From: Bacteroidota bacterium
Lineage (GTDB): Bacteria > Bacteroidota > Bacteroidia > 2-12-FULL-35-15
DNA: 64,000 nt
Assembly: GCA_005772895.1 (NCBI GenBank)
Contig: SXIH01000028.1
Coordinates: 1 to 64,000 of the forward strand
Direction: 5' to 3'
Numbering within the stretch: position 1 is the first letter of the stretch; each line of letters opens with the position of its first letter. Positions 37,747 to 47,802 of the stretch are shown here, piece after piece. A model generated the notes under the pieces. It made no database searches and had not been told where the DNA came from. It was given only the letters and a program-made list of their open reading frames with translations. Position numbers and translations under genes: made by a program.

Positions 37747-38569
37747 CATCGTTTTTTGCACTTGAAGTATCAGGCATTGCAGAAAGTTTATCTTTATCAC
37801 TCGTAAAATACAAATCAATTGTTCCGCCCATATTTATCATTGCTTCTTTACCGCAAGAAGGAATTTGCCTGTAAACTCTTCCGCTTGCAGAATCTTTAGG
37901 AACATCAAAACTAACTGCTCCGGCACTTAATGAAGATTCAGCTAATTTTGCCAAAGCTTCTTTTCTGGACAAGCCATACAAACATGGAACTCCAACTTCT
38001 TCATCACTTAAACCTTTTCCTACAACTAAATCAACCACTGTACCTTTTGGAATAATGTCTCCTGTAGCAATTTTTTTGCCTTTAACCCATTGCTCCAACA
38101 CACAGTTAGCACATTGATCGGGAACAAATTTAGTTTTTCCCAATCGTAAACCAAAAGTAGTAATCACTGCAGCTGCTTGTCTTAAAGAACGATCAACCAG
38201 CTGAGGCATTTGAATACTTGGTGGCAAAATGGAAGTTACATATAAATAAATAGTTCTTCCTTCTTTTACTTCTGCATTGGCTTCCGGCTCTTGTTTTACC
38301 ACTACGCCTTTTTTTGCTTTGGTATCATAAATAGAATCAATCACCAAATATTTCAGGTTTTTATCCGAAACAAATTTGTCCAGTTCTTTCAAACCCATTC
38401 CTGAAAAGTCAGGAACCACCACTACTTCTCCGTGGTTAGTGGTAGACTTTAACCAAGAAAAGACCAACCACATAATTAGTACAAATGACACAATATAAAT
38501 AGCCAAATGCTTGAAAAATGTTTTGCTCTTAATAAATTGGAATAAGCCTTTGAACATAAATGATTGCAA
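37727..38569 (-). CDS. PASTA domain protein
   Basis: Single TM then repeated VVVPDFSGMGLKELDKFVSDKNL / MPQLVDRSLRQAAAVI / VGVPCLYGLSRKEALAKL units. Confidence 0.85.
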   Translation of the reverse strand: MQSFMFKGLFQFIKSKTFFKHLAIYIVSFVLIMWLVFSWLKSTTNHGEVVVVPDFSGMGLKELDKFVSDKNLKYLVIDSIYDTKAKKGVVVKQEPEANAEVKEGRTIYLYVTSILPPSIQMPQLVDRSLRQAAAVITTFGLRLGKTKFVPDQCANCVLEQWVKGKKIATGDIIPKGTVVDLVVGKGLSDEEVGVPCLYGLSRKEALAKLAESSLSAGAVSFDVPKDSASGRVYRQIPSCGKEAMINMGGTIDLYFTSDKDKLSAMPDTSSAKNDDENFDL

Positions 38570-38711
38570 ACAAAATTAGACTACGAATGTACGAATTTTA
38601 GGGAAACGGAAGAAAGGTTGGAAAATTGTATTTTTTATAGTAAAAATTGGCGTTTCTACAACACAGGCAACCTATTCAAACTATTGTCGTCTTTATGTTT
38701 TTCTGGAAAAA

Positions 38712-41444
38712 TTACTTCACAAGCATTTTTCGTTTCTGAAATGCAAAATCTAAAATTCGGTCAATAAAGTCATAAGGTTTATAACCATTTATTGCAGTTT
38801 GATGGAATATGCAGGTTGCTGGAGTCATTCCCGGCAAAGAATTTACTTCTACAAAAACTACCTCTACTCTATTTACATCATAAATTCTAACAAATGCATC
38901 AATACGAGTATAGCCATTAATGTTCAAAAGCTTAGCTGCAGCTCCTAAAGTTTGTTTTACTTTTTCTGAAATTAGCTTACGTTCTTGTGCATCTTTTGAA
39001 TAGCGTGCAGGAGTAATGTTTTGACCTTGTCCTGCTAAAAATTTTTCTTCTAATGATAAAACTTCTCCTTCACTCAATGCTTCGGATGCTTCAAACACTT
39101 CGTATTCTACATTTCCGTCTGAACCATATTTAGTAAGCATTCCACCGGTTACTTCCAAGAAATGTTTTGCATCTCGCTTCGAAATTAATTCCTCAACTAA
39201 TATTACAGGCTTTTGGGGGAATTCTTCTTTGTCTTTAATGTGTAATACTTTTGCTGCAGCAACATCCAAAGCCTCTTGTTTACGGAAAATTAATTTTGCA
39301 AAAGCTTCGAATTCTTCTGCTGTTTTTATTTTTTTAACTGCTGAAGAACAACCATCATCCACAGGTTTTGCAATAAATGGATAATGAATTTTATCTTTTA
39401 TAGTGTTTAACACTTTTGCATGGTCTGCATTCCAGTCTGCTTCCGTCACTAACAAATGTTCTGCAACTAAAAAACCGTTTTGTTTTAAAATTTCGTTTGT
39501 ACGGTATTTATCAATTGTAATTTGTGAGCTTTCTACTCCGGAACCATTATATGGCAACCCTACTCTTTCCAAATTTGCCTGAATTGCTCCGTCTTCGCCC
39601 GGACGACCATGTAAAGCGATAAATACACAATCCACCATTTTGCCTAGATCTTCGTACGAAATACGAGTTGGTTTTGCTAAATTATCTACGTTTGAATATT
39701 TTGTTGTAATGGCAGAACTTTCATTGATAATTTGTTTTACTAATTCATGAATTTTGTAATTATCAATCTTATCTTTTATATCATCGGCATTATCTTTCAA
39801 TAAAATGTTCACCGGAATCTGATACATGATATGCTCTTCATTGCTTCCGGTAAGGAAAACAGGAATAGGTTCGTATTTAGCAGATGATGCTAACTTTTCA
39901 TAAATATTTCTTCCACTTTCAACAGAAATATGTCGCTCAGAAGAATAGCCACCAAGAACAACTGCTACTTTTATTTTTTTAGTAGTTGCATTTTGATCTT
40001 CTTTAATGGATGAGTCTAATTTTTTTAATAGTTCATCAAATACACCGCTATTCTTAGTTCCCAATACTCTTTGCGCCAATGAAGTTCTTATGATATATGT
40101 GAGAAATTGAGATGGATTCAAACCAATTTCTGCAGCCTGATGAAAGAAGAAAGACGAAGGCATCATTCCGGAAGTTGTATTCGGATCATTCAAAAAAATC
40201 CCTGCCTGTCCGGTAGGCAGGTTTCCTTCTTTTGAAATAAATCCATCGATACGCGCATACACATCAAATTTCAATTCATAAAATAATCGCTCACACTCTT
40301 TTCTGATGGACTGAATTTGTTCGTTTGGAATATCAATAGGTGTAATTTTTCTAGACAAACCAGGTAAATATTTTGAACGATAATCAAACAATTCTTTTCC
40401 TTTTCTGATTTCAGTTGGCGGTAATGCAATTGCTTTCCCTTGTTCATCTTGTGCTACAATGCAAGAAAATTCTTTTCCTTCAATAAATCCTTCAACCAAT
40501 ACTGTGCTTTCACCATCCAATGCTGAAAGAATAACACCTTCATTCCCTTTTGAAAAAATTTCATCGAGATCAGAAATTAAATCTGCAGGATGATAAACCA
40601 CATTTATAATTTCTAATTTATCATTTATAATTTGCAAAGGCATTCCAATTCCCTCACGGATATCAGCTAGAGTTCTAACAAAATTATTTTTTTCTTCTGA
40701 GGATAATTTTTTCCATTCGGCAGCAGCTTGCCATTTAGTAAACAAAGCTTTTTCAACTGCTTCCATGAATTTGAAATTATCATCTTCATGCAAAATGCTT
40801 ATTCCTATGGAAGAACCTTGATTAGCGGGTTTTATAACAAGCGGTAAACCAATTTCTTTTTTTGCTCTTTCAAATGGATCTTTTAGTTTTCCATTTATCC
40901 AATCGTTTCTGTCAATTGTGAAAAATTTCGGACTGTTAAATCCGGCATTTACCATCAATCGTTTTTGAACACTTTTATCTATGCCAATTGCAGAAGGCAA
41001 TATTCCGGAGCCTGAATAAGGAATTCCAAGATATTCAAACAAGCCTTGAATTTTTCCATCTTCTCCAAATGATCCGTGCAAACATAAAAAAGCAAAATCG
41101 AATTTTGATTTTAATTCACTTGGTTCAAGTTTCGTTCCTATTTTATTGATGAGCTCGAGTTGTTGTGTAGATGACAACGCTCCAATTTGTTCGGCATAAA
41201 TTTGAAAATCGCCTTCTTTATTTGGAATAAACTCCGCAGGAGGATAAAAATCACGGATACTTCCTTTGTAAACAAATTCCCAGTTGAGCAAAACAAAATT
41301 TCCAAAACTATCCACAAAAATAGGAACAGCTTCAAACAATGATTTATTGAGATTATCGTAAACGGTTCTGCCTCCTGCAAATGATATTTCACGTTCTTTA
41401 GAAAAACCGCCAAAAATGATTCCTATTTTGATTTTCATACCCAC
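38712..41444 (-). CDS. ddl: Tandem-fused D-alanine--D-alanine ligase (two Ddl modules)
   Basis: Module 1 IGIIFGGFSKEREIS...HGSFGEDGKIQGLFEYLGIPYSGSG...NDPNTTSGMMPSS; module 2 VAVVLGGYSSERHIS...HGRPGEDGAIQANLERVGLPYNGSG...VEVNSLPGMTPAT. Confidence 0.9.
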   Translation of the reverse strand: MGMKIKIGIIFGGFSKEREISFAGGRTVYDNLNKSLFEAVPIFVDSFGNFVLLNWEFVYKGSIRDFYPPAEFIPNKEGDFQIYAEQIGALSSTQQLELINKIGTKLEPSELKSKFDFAFLCLHGSFGEDGKIQGLFEYLGIPYSGSGILPSAIGIDKSVQKRLMVNAGFNSPKFFTIDRNDWINGKLKDPFERAKKEIGLPLVIKPANQGSSIGISILHEDDNFKFMEAVEKALFTKWQAAAEWKKLSSEEKNNFVRTLADIREGIGMPLQIINDKLEIINVVYHPADLISDLDEIFSKGNEGVILSALDGESTVLVEGFIEGKEFSCIVAQDEQGKAIALPPTEIRKGKELFDYRSKYLPGLSRKITPIDIPNEQIQSIRKECERLFYELKFDVYARIDGFISKEGNLPTGQAGIFLNDPNTTSGMMPSSFFFHQAAEIGLNPSQFLTYIIRTSLAQRVLGTKNSGVFDELLKKLDSSIKEDQNATTKKIKVAVVLGGYSSERHISVESGRNIYEKLASSAKYEPIPVFLTGSNEEHIMYQIPVNILLKDNADDIKDKIDNYKIHELVKQIINESSAITTKYSNVDNLAKPTRISYEDLGKMVDCVFIALHGRPGEDGAIQANLERVGLPYNGSGVESSQITIDKYRTNEILKQNGFLVAEHLLVTEADWNADHAKVLNTIKDKIHYPFIAKPVDDGCSSAVKKIKTAEEFEAFAKLIFRKQEALDVAAAKVLHIKDKEEFPQKPVILVEELISKRDAKHFLEVTGGMLTKYGSDGNVEYEVFEASEALSEGEVLSLEEKFLAGQGQNITPARYSKDAQERKLISEKVKQTLGAAAKLLNINGYTRIDAFVRIYDVNRVEVVFVEVNSLPGMTPATCIFHQTAINGYKPYDFIDRILDFAFQKRKMLVK
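40201..40221. repeat. Short palindromic dispersed repeat inserted in frame in ddl, CCTGCCTGTCCGGTAGGCAGG
   Basis: Encodes LPTGQAG on the minus strand; same core as 5916-5936 and 9648-9668. Confidence 0.85.
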
Positions 41445-41470
41445 AAATTTAACTTTAAGAAAGGGCTATT

Positions 41471-42079
41471 TTAAGCAAGTGAGTTCAAGTATTCAACAAG
41501 TTTATTAACTGCTTTGGCTCTATGAGACGTTGTGTTTTTCTCAGAAAGTTCCATTTCTGCAAACGATTTGCTACTTCCATCTGGTAAAAATATCGGGTCG
41601 TACCCAAATCCACTATTTCCTTTTTTTTCATTCAAGATAGTACCATTCACAACTCCTTCAAATTGTAATTCTTTTCCATTGATAACCAACGAGATAACAG
41701 TTTTAAACCTGGCTTTCCTGTTAGTGAAATTTTTCATTTTAGAAAGCACTTTATCCATGTTCTTATCAGCACTTTTTTCGTCTCCTGCATACCTTGCTGA
41801 AAGCACACCCGGCTCACCATACAATGCTTCTATCTCTAAACCTGTATCATCTGCAAAACAATTCTGCTCGTATTTTTCAAAAACGTAAAATGCTTTTTGA
41901 GAAGCATTTCCTTCAATAGTAGCTTGTGTTTCAGGAATTTCTTCCAGACAATGAATATCATTGAGACTGAGAATCTCAATAGAATCGGGAATTATAGCCT
42001 GAATTTCTTTTGCTTTGTTTTGATTGGCAGTAGCGAAGACGAGTTTCATAATCATTAAATATTCTGCAAATTTACACAT
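41471..42079 (-). CDS. rdgB: XTP/dITP diphosphatase (RdgB/HAM1)
   Basis: LVFATANQNKAKEIQAI, FADDTGLEIEALYGEPGVLSARYAG, GFGYDPIFLPDG. Confidence 0.93.
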   Translation of the reverse strand: MCKFAEYLMIMKLVFATANQNKAKEIQAIIPDSIEILSLNDIHCLEEIPETQATIEGNASQKAFYVFEKYEQNCFADDTGLEIEALYGEPGVLSARYAGDEKSADKNMDKVLSKMKNFTNRKARFKTVISLVINGKELQFEGVVNGTILNEKKGNSGFGYDPIFLPDGSSKSFAEMELSEKNTTSHRAKAVNKLVEYLNSLA

Positions 42080-42141
42080 AAAAACAAGCTGATATCGGCC
42101 TATTTCTTATCTTTATTGCTTAATTAAACTAAACCCAAATT

Positions 42142-43095
42142 ATGCAGGGAAAAACAATTTTTATCACCGGTGGAGCAGGATTTATTGCCAATACACTCAT
42201 TCAAAAACTAGTTGAAAATAATCAAATAGTTGTTTTCGATAACTTTCACAGAGATACGCTTAGTTCCAGCGGTTTTTCCAATCATAAAAACATAAAAATC
42301 ATTAAAGGAGATGTTTTAGATAAAAACGCTCTGGTTACTGCTATGAAAGGAGCAGATATAGTTGTTCACGCTGCAGGAATAGCAGGAATTGATACTGTAA
42401 TCAAAGACCCCGTTCGCACAATGTCGGTGAACATGATTGGTACCGCAAATGCATTGGAAGCAGCACATATCAATGGAATTAAGGATCGTTTTATAGATTT
42501 TTCTACATCCGAAATTTTCGGCTCAATGGCATACAAATCAACTGAAGACAGCAATACTGTTGCAGGTTCTGCAGGTGAAGCACGCTGGGTTTATGCTGTC
42601 AGCAAATTAGCGGGTGAACATTTGGCTCATGCTTACTATAAACAACATAAACTTCCTACAGTTACTGTCCGTCCGTTTAATGTTTATGGTCCGGGACAAA
42701 CAGGAGAAGGAGCTATACAGATTTTTATAAAAAGAGCTTTAAAAAACGAAGACATATATATAAATGGTGATGGTTCACAAATAAGAGCTTGGTGTTACGT
42801 GGATGATTTTGTTGATTGTTTGATGAGATGTATCAGAGACCCAAAAGCAATTGGCGAAAGTTTTAATTTAGGAAATGCCAGAGCAGTAATTACAACCCTT
42901 GGTTTAGCTCAAACCGTTTGCAGAGTTTTAAATTCAAAATCAAAAATTTTGTTTCGCGATCAATTATCTGCTGATATAGAGCTTAGAATTCCTTCAGTAG
43001 AAAAAACAAAAAGTGTGCTTGGATTTAAAGCAAAAGTAGATTTAGAAGAAGGGATTTTAAAAACAGCAGAGTATTTCAAATCGATTGATAAGTAA
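42142..43095 (+). CDS. NAD-dependent epimerase/dehydratase
   Basis: [31 protein letters not shown]. Confidence 0.9.
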   Translation: MQGKTIFITGGAGFIANTLIQKLVENNQIVVFDNFHRDTLSSSGFSNHKNIKIIKGDVLDKNALVTAMKGADIVVHAAGIAGIDTVIKDPVRTMSVNMIGTANALEAAHINGIKDRFIDFSTSEIFGSMAYKSTEDSNTVAGSAGEARWVYAVSKLAGEHLAHAYYKQHKLPTVTVRPFNVYGPGQTGEGAIQIFIKRALKNEDIYINGDGSQIRAWCYVDDFVDCLMRCIRDPKAIGESFNLGNARAVITTLGLAQTVCRVLNSKSKILFRDQLSADIELRIPSVEKTKSVLGFKAKVDLEEGILKTAEYFKSIDK

Positions 43096-44207
43096 TGACC
43101 AGCTCAAAATTTATCCCTTTAATGGTTCCTGATATTCAGCAACAGGATATTGATGCAGTTGTTAATGTATTAAAATCAGGCATGCTGGTTCAAGGAACAA
43201 ACGTTGAAGCATTAGAAACTACTATTTCTGATTTATTAAATGCCAAACATGCTATAGCAGTCTCAAATGGCACAGCATCTCTTCATCTTGCACTTGTGGC
43301 AATGGGAATTGGAAAAGGTGATGAAGTAATTGTTCCGGCATTTTCATACATCGCTACAGCCAACGTAGTAGAATTAGTTGGTGCCACTCCTGTTTTTGTT
43401 GATATCAAATTAGACTCATTTAATATTAATGCTGAATTAATTGAACGTGCCATAACTTCAAAAACAAAAGCAGTTATTCCTGTTCATGAATTTGGATTAG
43501 CATGTGATATTTCGGCAATTCAACAAATTGCAAAAAAACACAATCTAAAAATAATTGAAGATGCTGCATGTGCATTGGGTGCAACAGAAAACAAAAAATA
43601 CGTTGGCACATTTGGTGATGTAGGTTCATTTTCTTTTCATCCACGCAAAGCAATTACCAGCGGAGAAGGTGGAATACTTGTAACCAATGATGATGAGCTT
43701 GCAAAAAAATTGCGAATACTACGAAATCATGGAATAGAAATGCAAAATGGGAAAATGGAATTTGTATTAGCCGGCTTCAATTACAGGATGACAGATTTTC
43801 AGGCAGCCATGCTGAACAGCCAAATAAAACGACTAGCTGATATATTAAAAATTAAAACAGAATATGCAGCTATTTATTTATCTGAATTGAATTCAAAAAA
43901 AATACTTCTTCCTTCTGTTCCTGAAAATAAAAATCACACTTGGCAATCTTTTCATATTATTTTAGATGATGAAATAAACAGAGATGATTTTATACAACTA
44001 TTAAAAGAAAACAACATTGGTTCGAATTATGGTGCGCAATGCATACCATGCCAACAATTTTATCAAAATAAATACGCATTGGATTGCGAAAAATTATTTC
44101 CTAATTCTATGAAAGCTTACAAACAAGGAATTGCTATTCCTTTGTATGAAAAACTAACAGCAAATGAAATCCATTATATAATTTCCAAAATAAAAACTTT
44201 AGTTTAA
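43095..44207 (+). CDS. DegT/DnrJ/EryC1/StrS aminotransferase (copy 1)
   Basis: AVSNGTASLHLAL, IEDAACALGA, FSFHPRKAITSGEGG. Confidence 0.92.
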   Translation: MTSSKFIPLMVPDIQQQDIDAVVNVLKSGMLVQGTNVEALETTISDLLNAKHAIAVSNGTASLHLALVAMGIGKGDEVIVPAFSYIATANVVELVGATPVFVDIKLDSFNINAELIERAITSKTKAVIPVHEFGLACDISAIQQIAKKHNLKIIEDAACALGATENKKYVGTFGDVGSFSFHPRKAITSGEGGILVTNDDELAKKLRILRNHGIEMQNGKMEFVLAGFNYRMTDFQAAMLNSQIKRLADILKIKTEYAAIYLSELNSKKILLPSVPENKNHTWQSFHIILDDEINRDDFIQLLKENNIGSNYGAQCIPCQQFYQNKYALDCEKLFPNSMKAYKQGIAIPLYEKLTANEIHYIISKIKTLV

Positions 44208-44209
44208 TT

Positions 44210-44833
44210 ATGAAAGAAGATATACTTATTTTTCCATATAGCGGAACTGGAATAGAAGCTCTTGATTGTTTGGGAGAAAGTTTCAACTGTGTTGGATTTA
44301 TTTCTGATGACTTAAACCAAATTGGAAAATCATATAATAATTATAAAATATTTGATAGAAAAATTATTCAAAATTATAATGATTCTAAAATCATTGCAGT
44401 TCATGGTTCTCCGAATAGTTATTTAAGGAGAAAAGAAATTTTGAATTCTTTAAATGCACAACAAAACCGGTTTTGCACAATTATTCATCCAAGCGCTGCA
44501 ATATCAGCATTCGCCAAAATTGGTAAAAATGTTCTGATAATGGCCAATGTATCTATTGGACCAAATGTCATTATCAAAGACAATGTAATAGTTTTGCCTA
44601 ACTCCACAATTCATCATGATAGTATTCTCCATGAATATAGTATCATCTGTGGCAATGTAGTTGTTGCAGGAAATGTTATTATAGAAGAAAACTGTTATGT
44701 TGGAGCTGGAACTTCAATTATAAATAACTGCACAATCGGTACTAATTCTATTATTGGAATTGGATCAAATGTTATAAACAATGTAACTTCAAATTCAAAG
44801 GTTGCAGGAAATCCGGCAAAGCAATTGAATTGA
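44210..44833 (+). CDS. NeuD/PglD-like sugar O/N-acyltransferase
   Basis: N-terminal Rossmann-like segment plus left-handed beta-helix hexapeptides ending SKVAGNPAKQL. Confidence 0.8.
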   Translation: MKEDILIFPYSGTGIEALDCLGESFNCVGFISDDLNQIGKSYNNYKIFDRKIIQNYNDSKIIAVHGSPNSYLRRKEILNSLNAQQNRFCTIIHPSAAISAFAKIGKNVLIMANVSIGPNVIIKDNVIVLPNSTIHHDSILHEYSIICGNVVVAGNVIIEENCYVGAGTSIINNCTIGTNSIIGIGSNVINNVTSNSKVAGNPAKQLN

Positions 44834-44861
44834 AATTTTAATTGAATTATTATAGTCAATT

Positions 44862-45926
44862 ATGAATATACTTCACTTACCATATAACATTTCAAACTGG
44901 ACACCAATTCACGTTAATAGCTTGAATAAAATTGAAGGAATTAATGCCCGAGGATTAGTATTCGGAGACAAAATAATTATTCACAATCATGACCAAGTAA
45001 TATATATACCTCAAAAGAATATTTTTCAAAAGATAATAAGTTTATTCACTTTTATAAAACATGTTTTTTGGGCGGATGTAATACACTGGTATTGGGATGA
45101 AAAAATATTTCCGAATAATTGGGCACTTAGAATAATTAAGCGATTAAAAAAACCAGCTTTAGTAGAATGGCTTGGTGGAGAAATTCGAATTCCTCAAATT
45201 GAATTTTTAGATAATAATATTTACAAATCAGAATACTATAATTTCAGTAAAAAAAAACCAAATGAAATAAAAGCAGAATCATTGAGTCTTCAACGAAAAT
45301 TCAAAAAATTTAATTTTGATGTGATTTTGTGTCCTGAGATGGAGCAATATATAGACCGCGATATTTTTTCAACAAATTATTCTTTGAGACAAAGAATTGA
45401 AGTTTCTAAATTCGAATATACTCCTGTCGCAAATAATAACAATAATAAAATAAGAATCGTGCACAGCCCATCTAACAAGGCAGGAAAAGGAACTGATTAT
45501 GTAATTCAGGCGATCGAAGAATTGAAAATAAAATATGACACTATAGATTTTCAATTGATTTATAATGTTCCAAATAAAGATGCCATCCAAATGGTTAAAG
45601 AATGTGACATTTTTATAGATCAATTTATTATTGGATCCTATGGAATGGCTGCAATGGAAGCAATGGCAATGGGTAAAGTAGTTTTTTGTTACATTAAAGA
45701 AAGCGTAATTAATCAATATCCAGTTGAGCTTCCGATAATTAACGCTAACATATTGAATTTAAAAAGTAAAATTGAATATTTCATTAATCATCGTGAAGAA
45801 TTAACCAAAATAGGTTACAATAGCAGAGAGTATATAAAAAAACATCATGATACTGAAGTATTAATTCCAGAACTTCTAAATATTTACAAAAACAAGATTG
45901 AAAACACAAAAACAAGTAGGATCTAA
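44862..45926 (+). CDS. Glycosyltransferase
   Basis: IRIVHSPSNKAGKGTDYVIQAIEELK and SYGMAAMEAMAMGKVV. Confidence 0.7.
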   Translation: MNILHLPYNISNWTPIHVNSLNKIEGINARGLVFGDKIIIHNHDQVIYIPQKNIFQKIISLFTFIKHVFWADVIHWYWDEKIFPNNWALRIIKRLKKPALVEWLGGEIRIPQIEFLDNNIYKSEYYNFSKKKPNEIKAESLSLQRKFKKFNFDVILCPEMEQYIDRDIFSTNYSLRQRIEVSKFEYTPVANNNNNKIRIVHSPSNKAGKGTDYVIQAIEELKIKYDTIDFQLIYNVPNKDAIQMVKECDIFIDQFIIGSYGMAAMEAMAMGKVVFCYIKESVINQYPVELPIINANILNLKSKIEYFINHREELTKIGYNSREYIKKHHDTEVLIPELLNIYKNKIENTKTSRI

Positions 45927-47801
45927 ATGTGTGGAATAACTGGAATATTAAAGTTTAACGGTGTTGTTGAGTCGGAAACTATTCACATAATGAATACTGC
46001 TCTGAAACACCGTGGTCCAGATGGAACAGGTATTTGGATTAACGAAAATAAAACTATTGGATTAGGCCACAGAAGACTGTCTATTATTGATCTTTCTGCA
46101 AATGGTACTCAACCAATGCATTATGCTGACTATCAATTAAGCATAACATTTAACGGAGAAATTTATAATTATATTGAATTAAAAAAAACACTTACAGCTG
46201 CAGGCTATGTTTTTAAAACTGATACAGATACAGAAGTACTATTAGCAATGTACCACTGGAAAGGTGAAAACATGTTGCAGTATTTAGAAGGGATGTTTGC
46301 TTTTGCCATTTGGAATGATAAAAAACAAGAATTATTTTGTGCACGTGACCGGTATGGCGAAAAACCATTTTATTATTACCACTCAAACAATGTTTTTTAT
46401 TTTGCATCCGAAATGAAAGCATTATTTTCTGCAGGGATACTTGTAAATATTGACCCTGAGATGGTAGGAAACTATCTCATGAACGATCTAGTGATTAATC
46501 CGAATAATAAATTTCAAACATTTTATACTGAAGTAAAAAAACTACCCAAAAGCACTTATATAATTGTTAAAAAAAATAGTGCGCACATCCATCAAACATA
46601 TTACAGTATAAAAACAGATATATGTGACTTAAAGGATTTTGAGGTGGCTGATAAACTAAAATCACTATTAACTAAATCCGTTTCTTTGTGTATGCGTTCT
46701 GATGTACCCGTGGGTTCTAGTTTATCAGGAGGTTTAGATAGCTCAATTATTGTTTATTTAATTCAGCAAAAATTAATTCAATCAAATTCTAAAAAAAATA
46801 ATGTTACTTTTTCAGCTCGCTTCAATGAATCCGGCTATAGCGAAAATGAATATCTGGAAAGTATTATCAATCAGTTAAAATTAACGAACCACTCAGTGCA
46901 TCCAGATGAAAATTTGGTTCATGATAATTTAGAGAACATTTTTTATCACCAAGAAGAACCATTTCAATCTGCCAGCATTTTGAATCAATGGGCTGTTATG
47001 CAAATGGCAAAACAAAACAACACAACAGTTTTACTTGACGGTCAAGGTGCAGACGAAACTCTAGGTGGATATAACTGGTATTATAAAATTTATTTGCAGG
47101 AACTATTAAAAAAGTCAGGACAAGACTATAGAGATGAAATAAATGGAATGAGGCTAAATGAATTTAACTTTAGTGAAATTGGAACATCGGAAACATTAAA
47201 TGTTAAATTTAACAGTTTATATAAAAAGTTAGTCAAACTCAAATACTTTTTAAGTAAAAAAGGCGTATATCCATCATTTCAAGGAAATTCAGTATGGCCA
47301 AATATAATCTCTTCGGATTTTATAGATTTAAAAAAACAAGGTTATCCGCAATTAGATTCTTACCCGACCGATCTGAATTTGACTTTAAAAATGGATCATG
47401 ATAATTATATTCTGGAATCTTTACTTCGTTTTTCTGACAGAAATGCTATGGCATTTTCAAGAGAAGTGCGGCTTCCCTATCTAAATCATGAGTTTGTAAA
47501 TTTTTGTTTCAGTCTGCCGTCTAAGTATAAAATTCATCACGGATGGACTAAGTGGGCATTAAGGGATGCATTTAAAAATGACATTCCTAAAAAAATTATA
47601 GAACGAAAAGACAAGATCGGCTTTGCAGCTCCACAAAGTAAATGGATGGATGATCAAAAGAATTTAAGTTATGTGAACGACTGCTGGATTGATTTGCAAA
47701 ACAGAAACATTATTCTAAAAAATATTTCTTTGGAAAAAAAGCATCATTGGAAAGCACTTATGCTAGCCAATATGGTCAAATTTTCAGAAAAAAAATTCTA
47801 G
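45927..47801 (+). CDS. asnB: Asparagine synthase (glutamine-hydrolysing), copy 2
   Basis: MCGITGILKFNG, LSGGLDSSIIVYL, DGQGADETLGGYNWYY. Confidence 0.9.
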   Translation: MCGITGILKFNGVVESETIHIMNTALKHRGPDGTGIWINENKTIGLGHRRLSIIDLSANGTQPMHYADYQLSITFNGEIYNYIELKKTLTAAGYVFKTDTDTEVLLAMYHWKGENMLQYLEGMFAFAIWNDKKQELFCARDRYGEKPFYYYHSNNVFYFASEMKALFSAGILVNIDPEMVGNYLMNDLVINPNNKFQTFYTEVKKLPKSTYIIVKKNSAHIHQTYYSIKTDICDLKDFEVADKLKSLLTKSVSLCMRSDVPVGSSLSGGLDSSIIVYLIQQKLIQSNSKKNNVTFSARFNESGYSENEYLESIINQLKLTNHSVHPDENLVHDNLENIFYHQEEPFQSASILNQWAVMQMAKQNNTTVLLDGQGADETLGGYNWYYKIYLQELLKKSGQDYRDEINGMRLNEFNFSEIGTSETLNVKFNSLYKKLVKLKYFLSKKGVYPSFQGNSVWPNIISSDFIDLKKQGYPQLDSYPTDLNLTLKMDHDNYILESLLRFSDRNAMAFSREVRLPYLNHEFVNFCFSLPSKYKIHHGWTKWALRDAFKNDIPKKIIERKDKIGFAAPQSKWMDDQKNLSYVNDCWIDLQNRNIILKNISLEKKHHWKALMLANMVKFSEKKF

Positions 47802-47802
47802 T

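Noticed and set aside
38564-38767. Plus-strand 67-aa ORF between PASTA and ddl genes
   Set aside because: Overlaps the ddl 3' end on the opposite strand, no signal or domain; likely chance.
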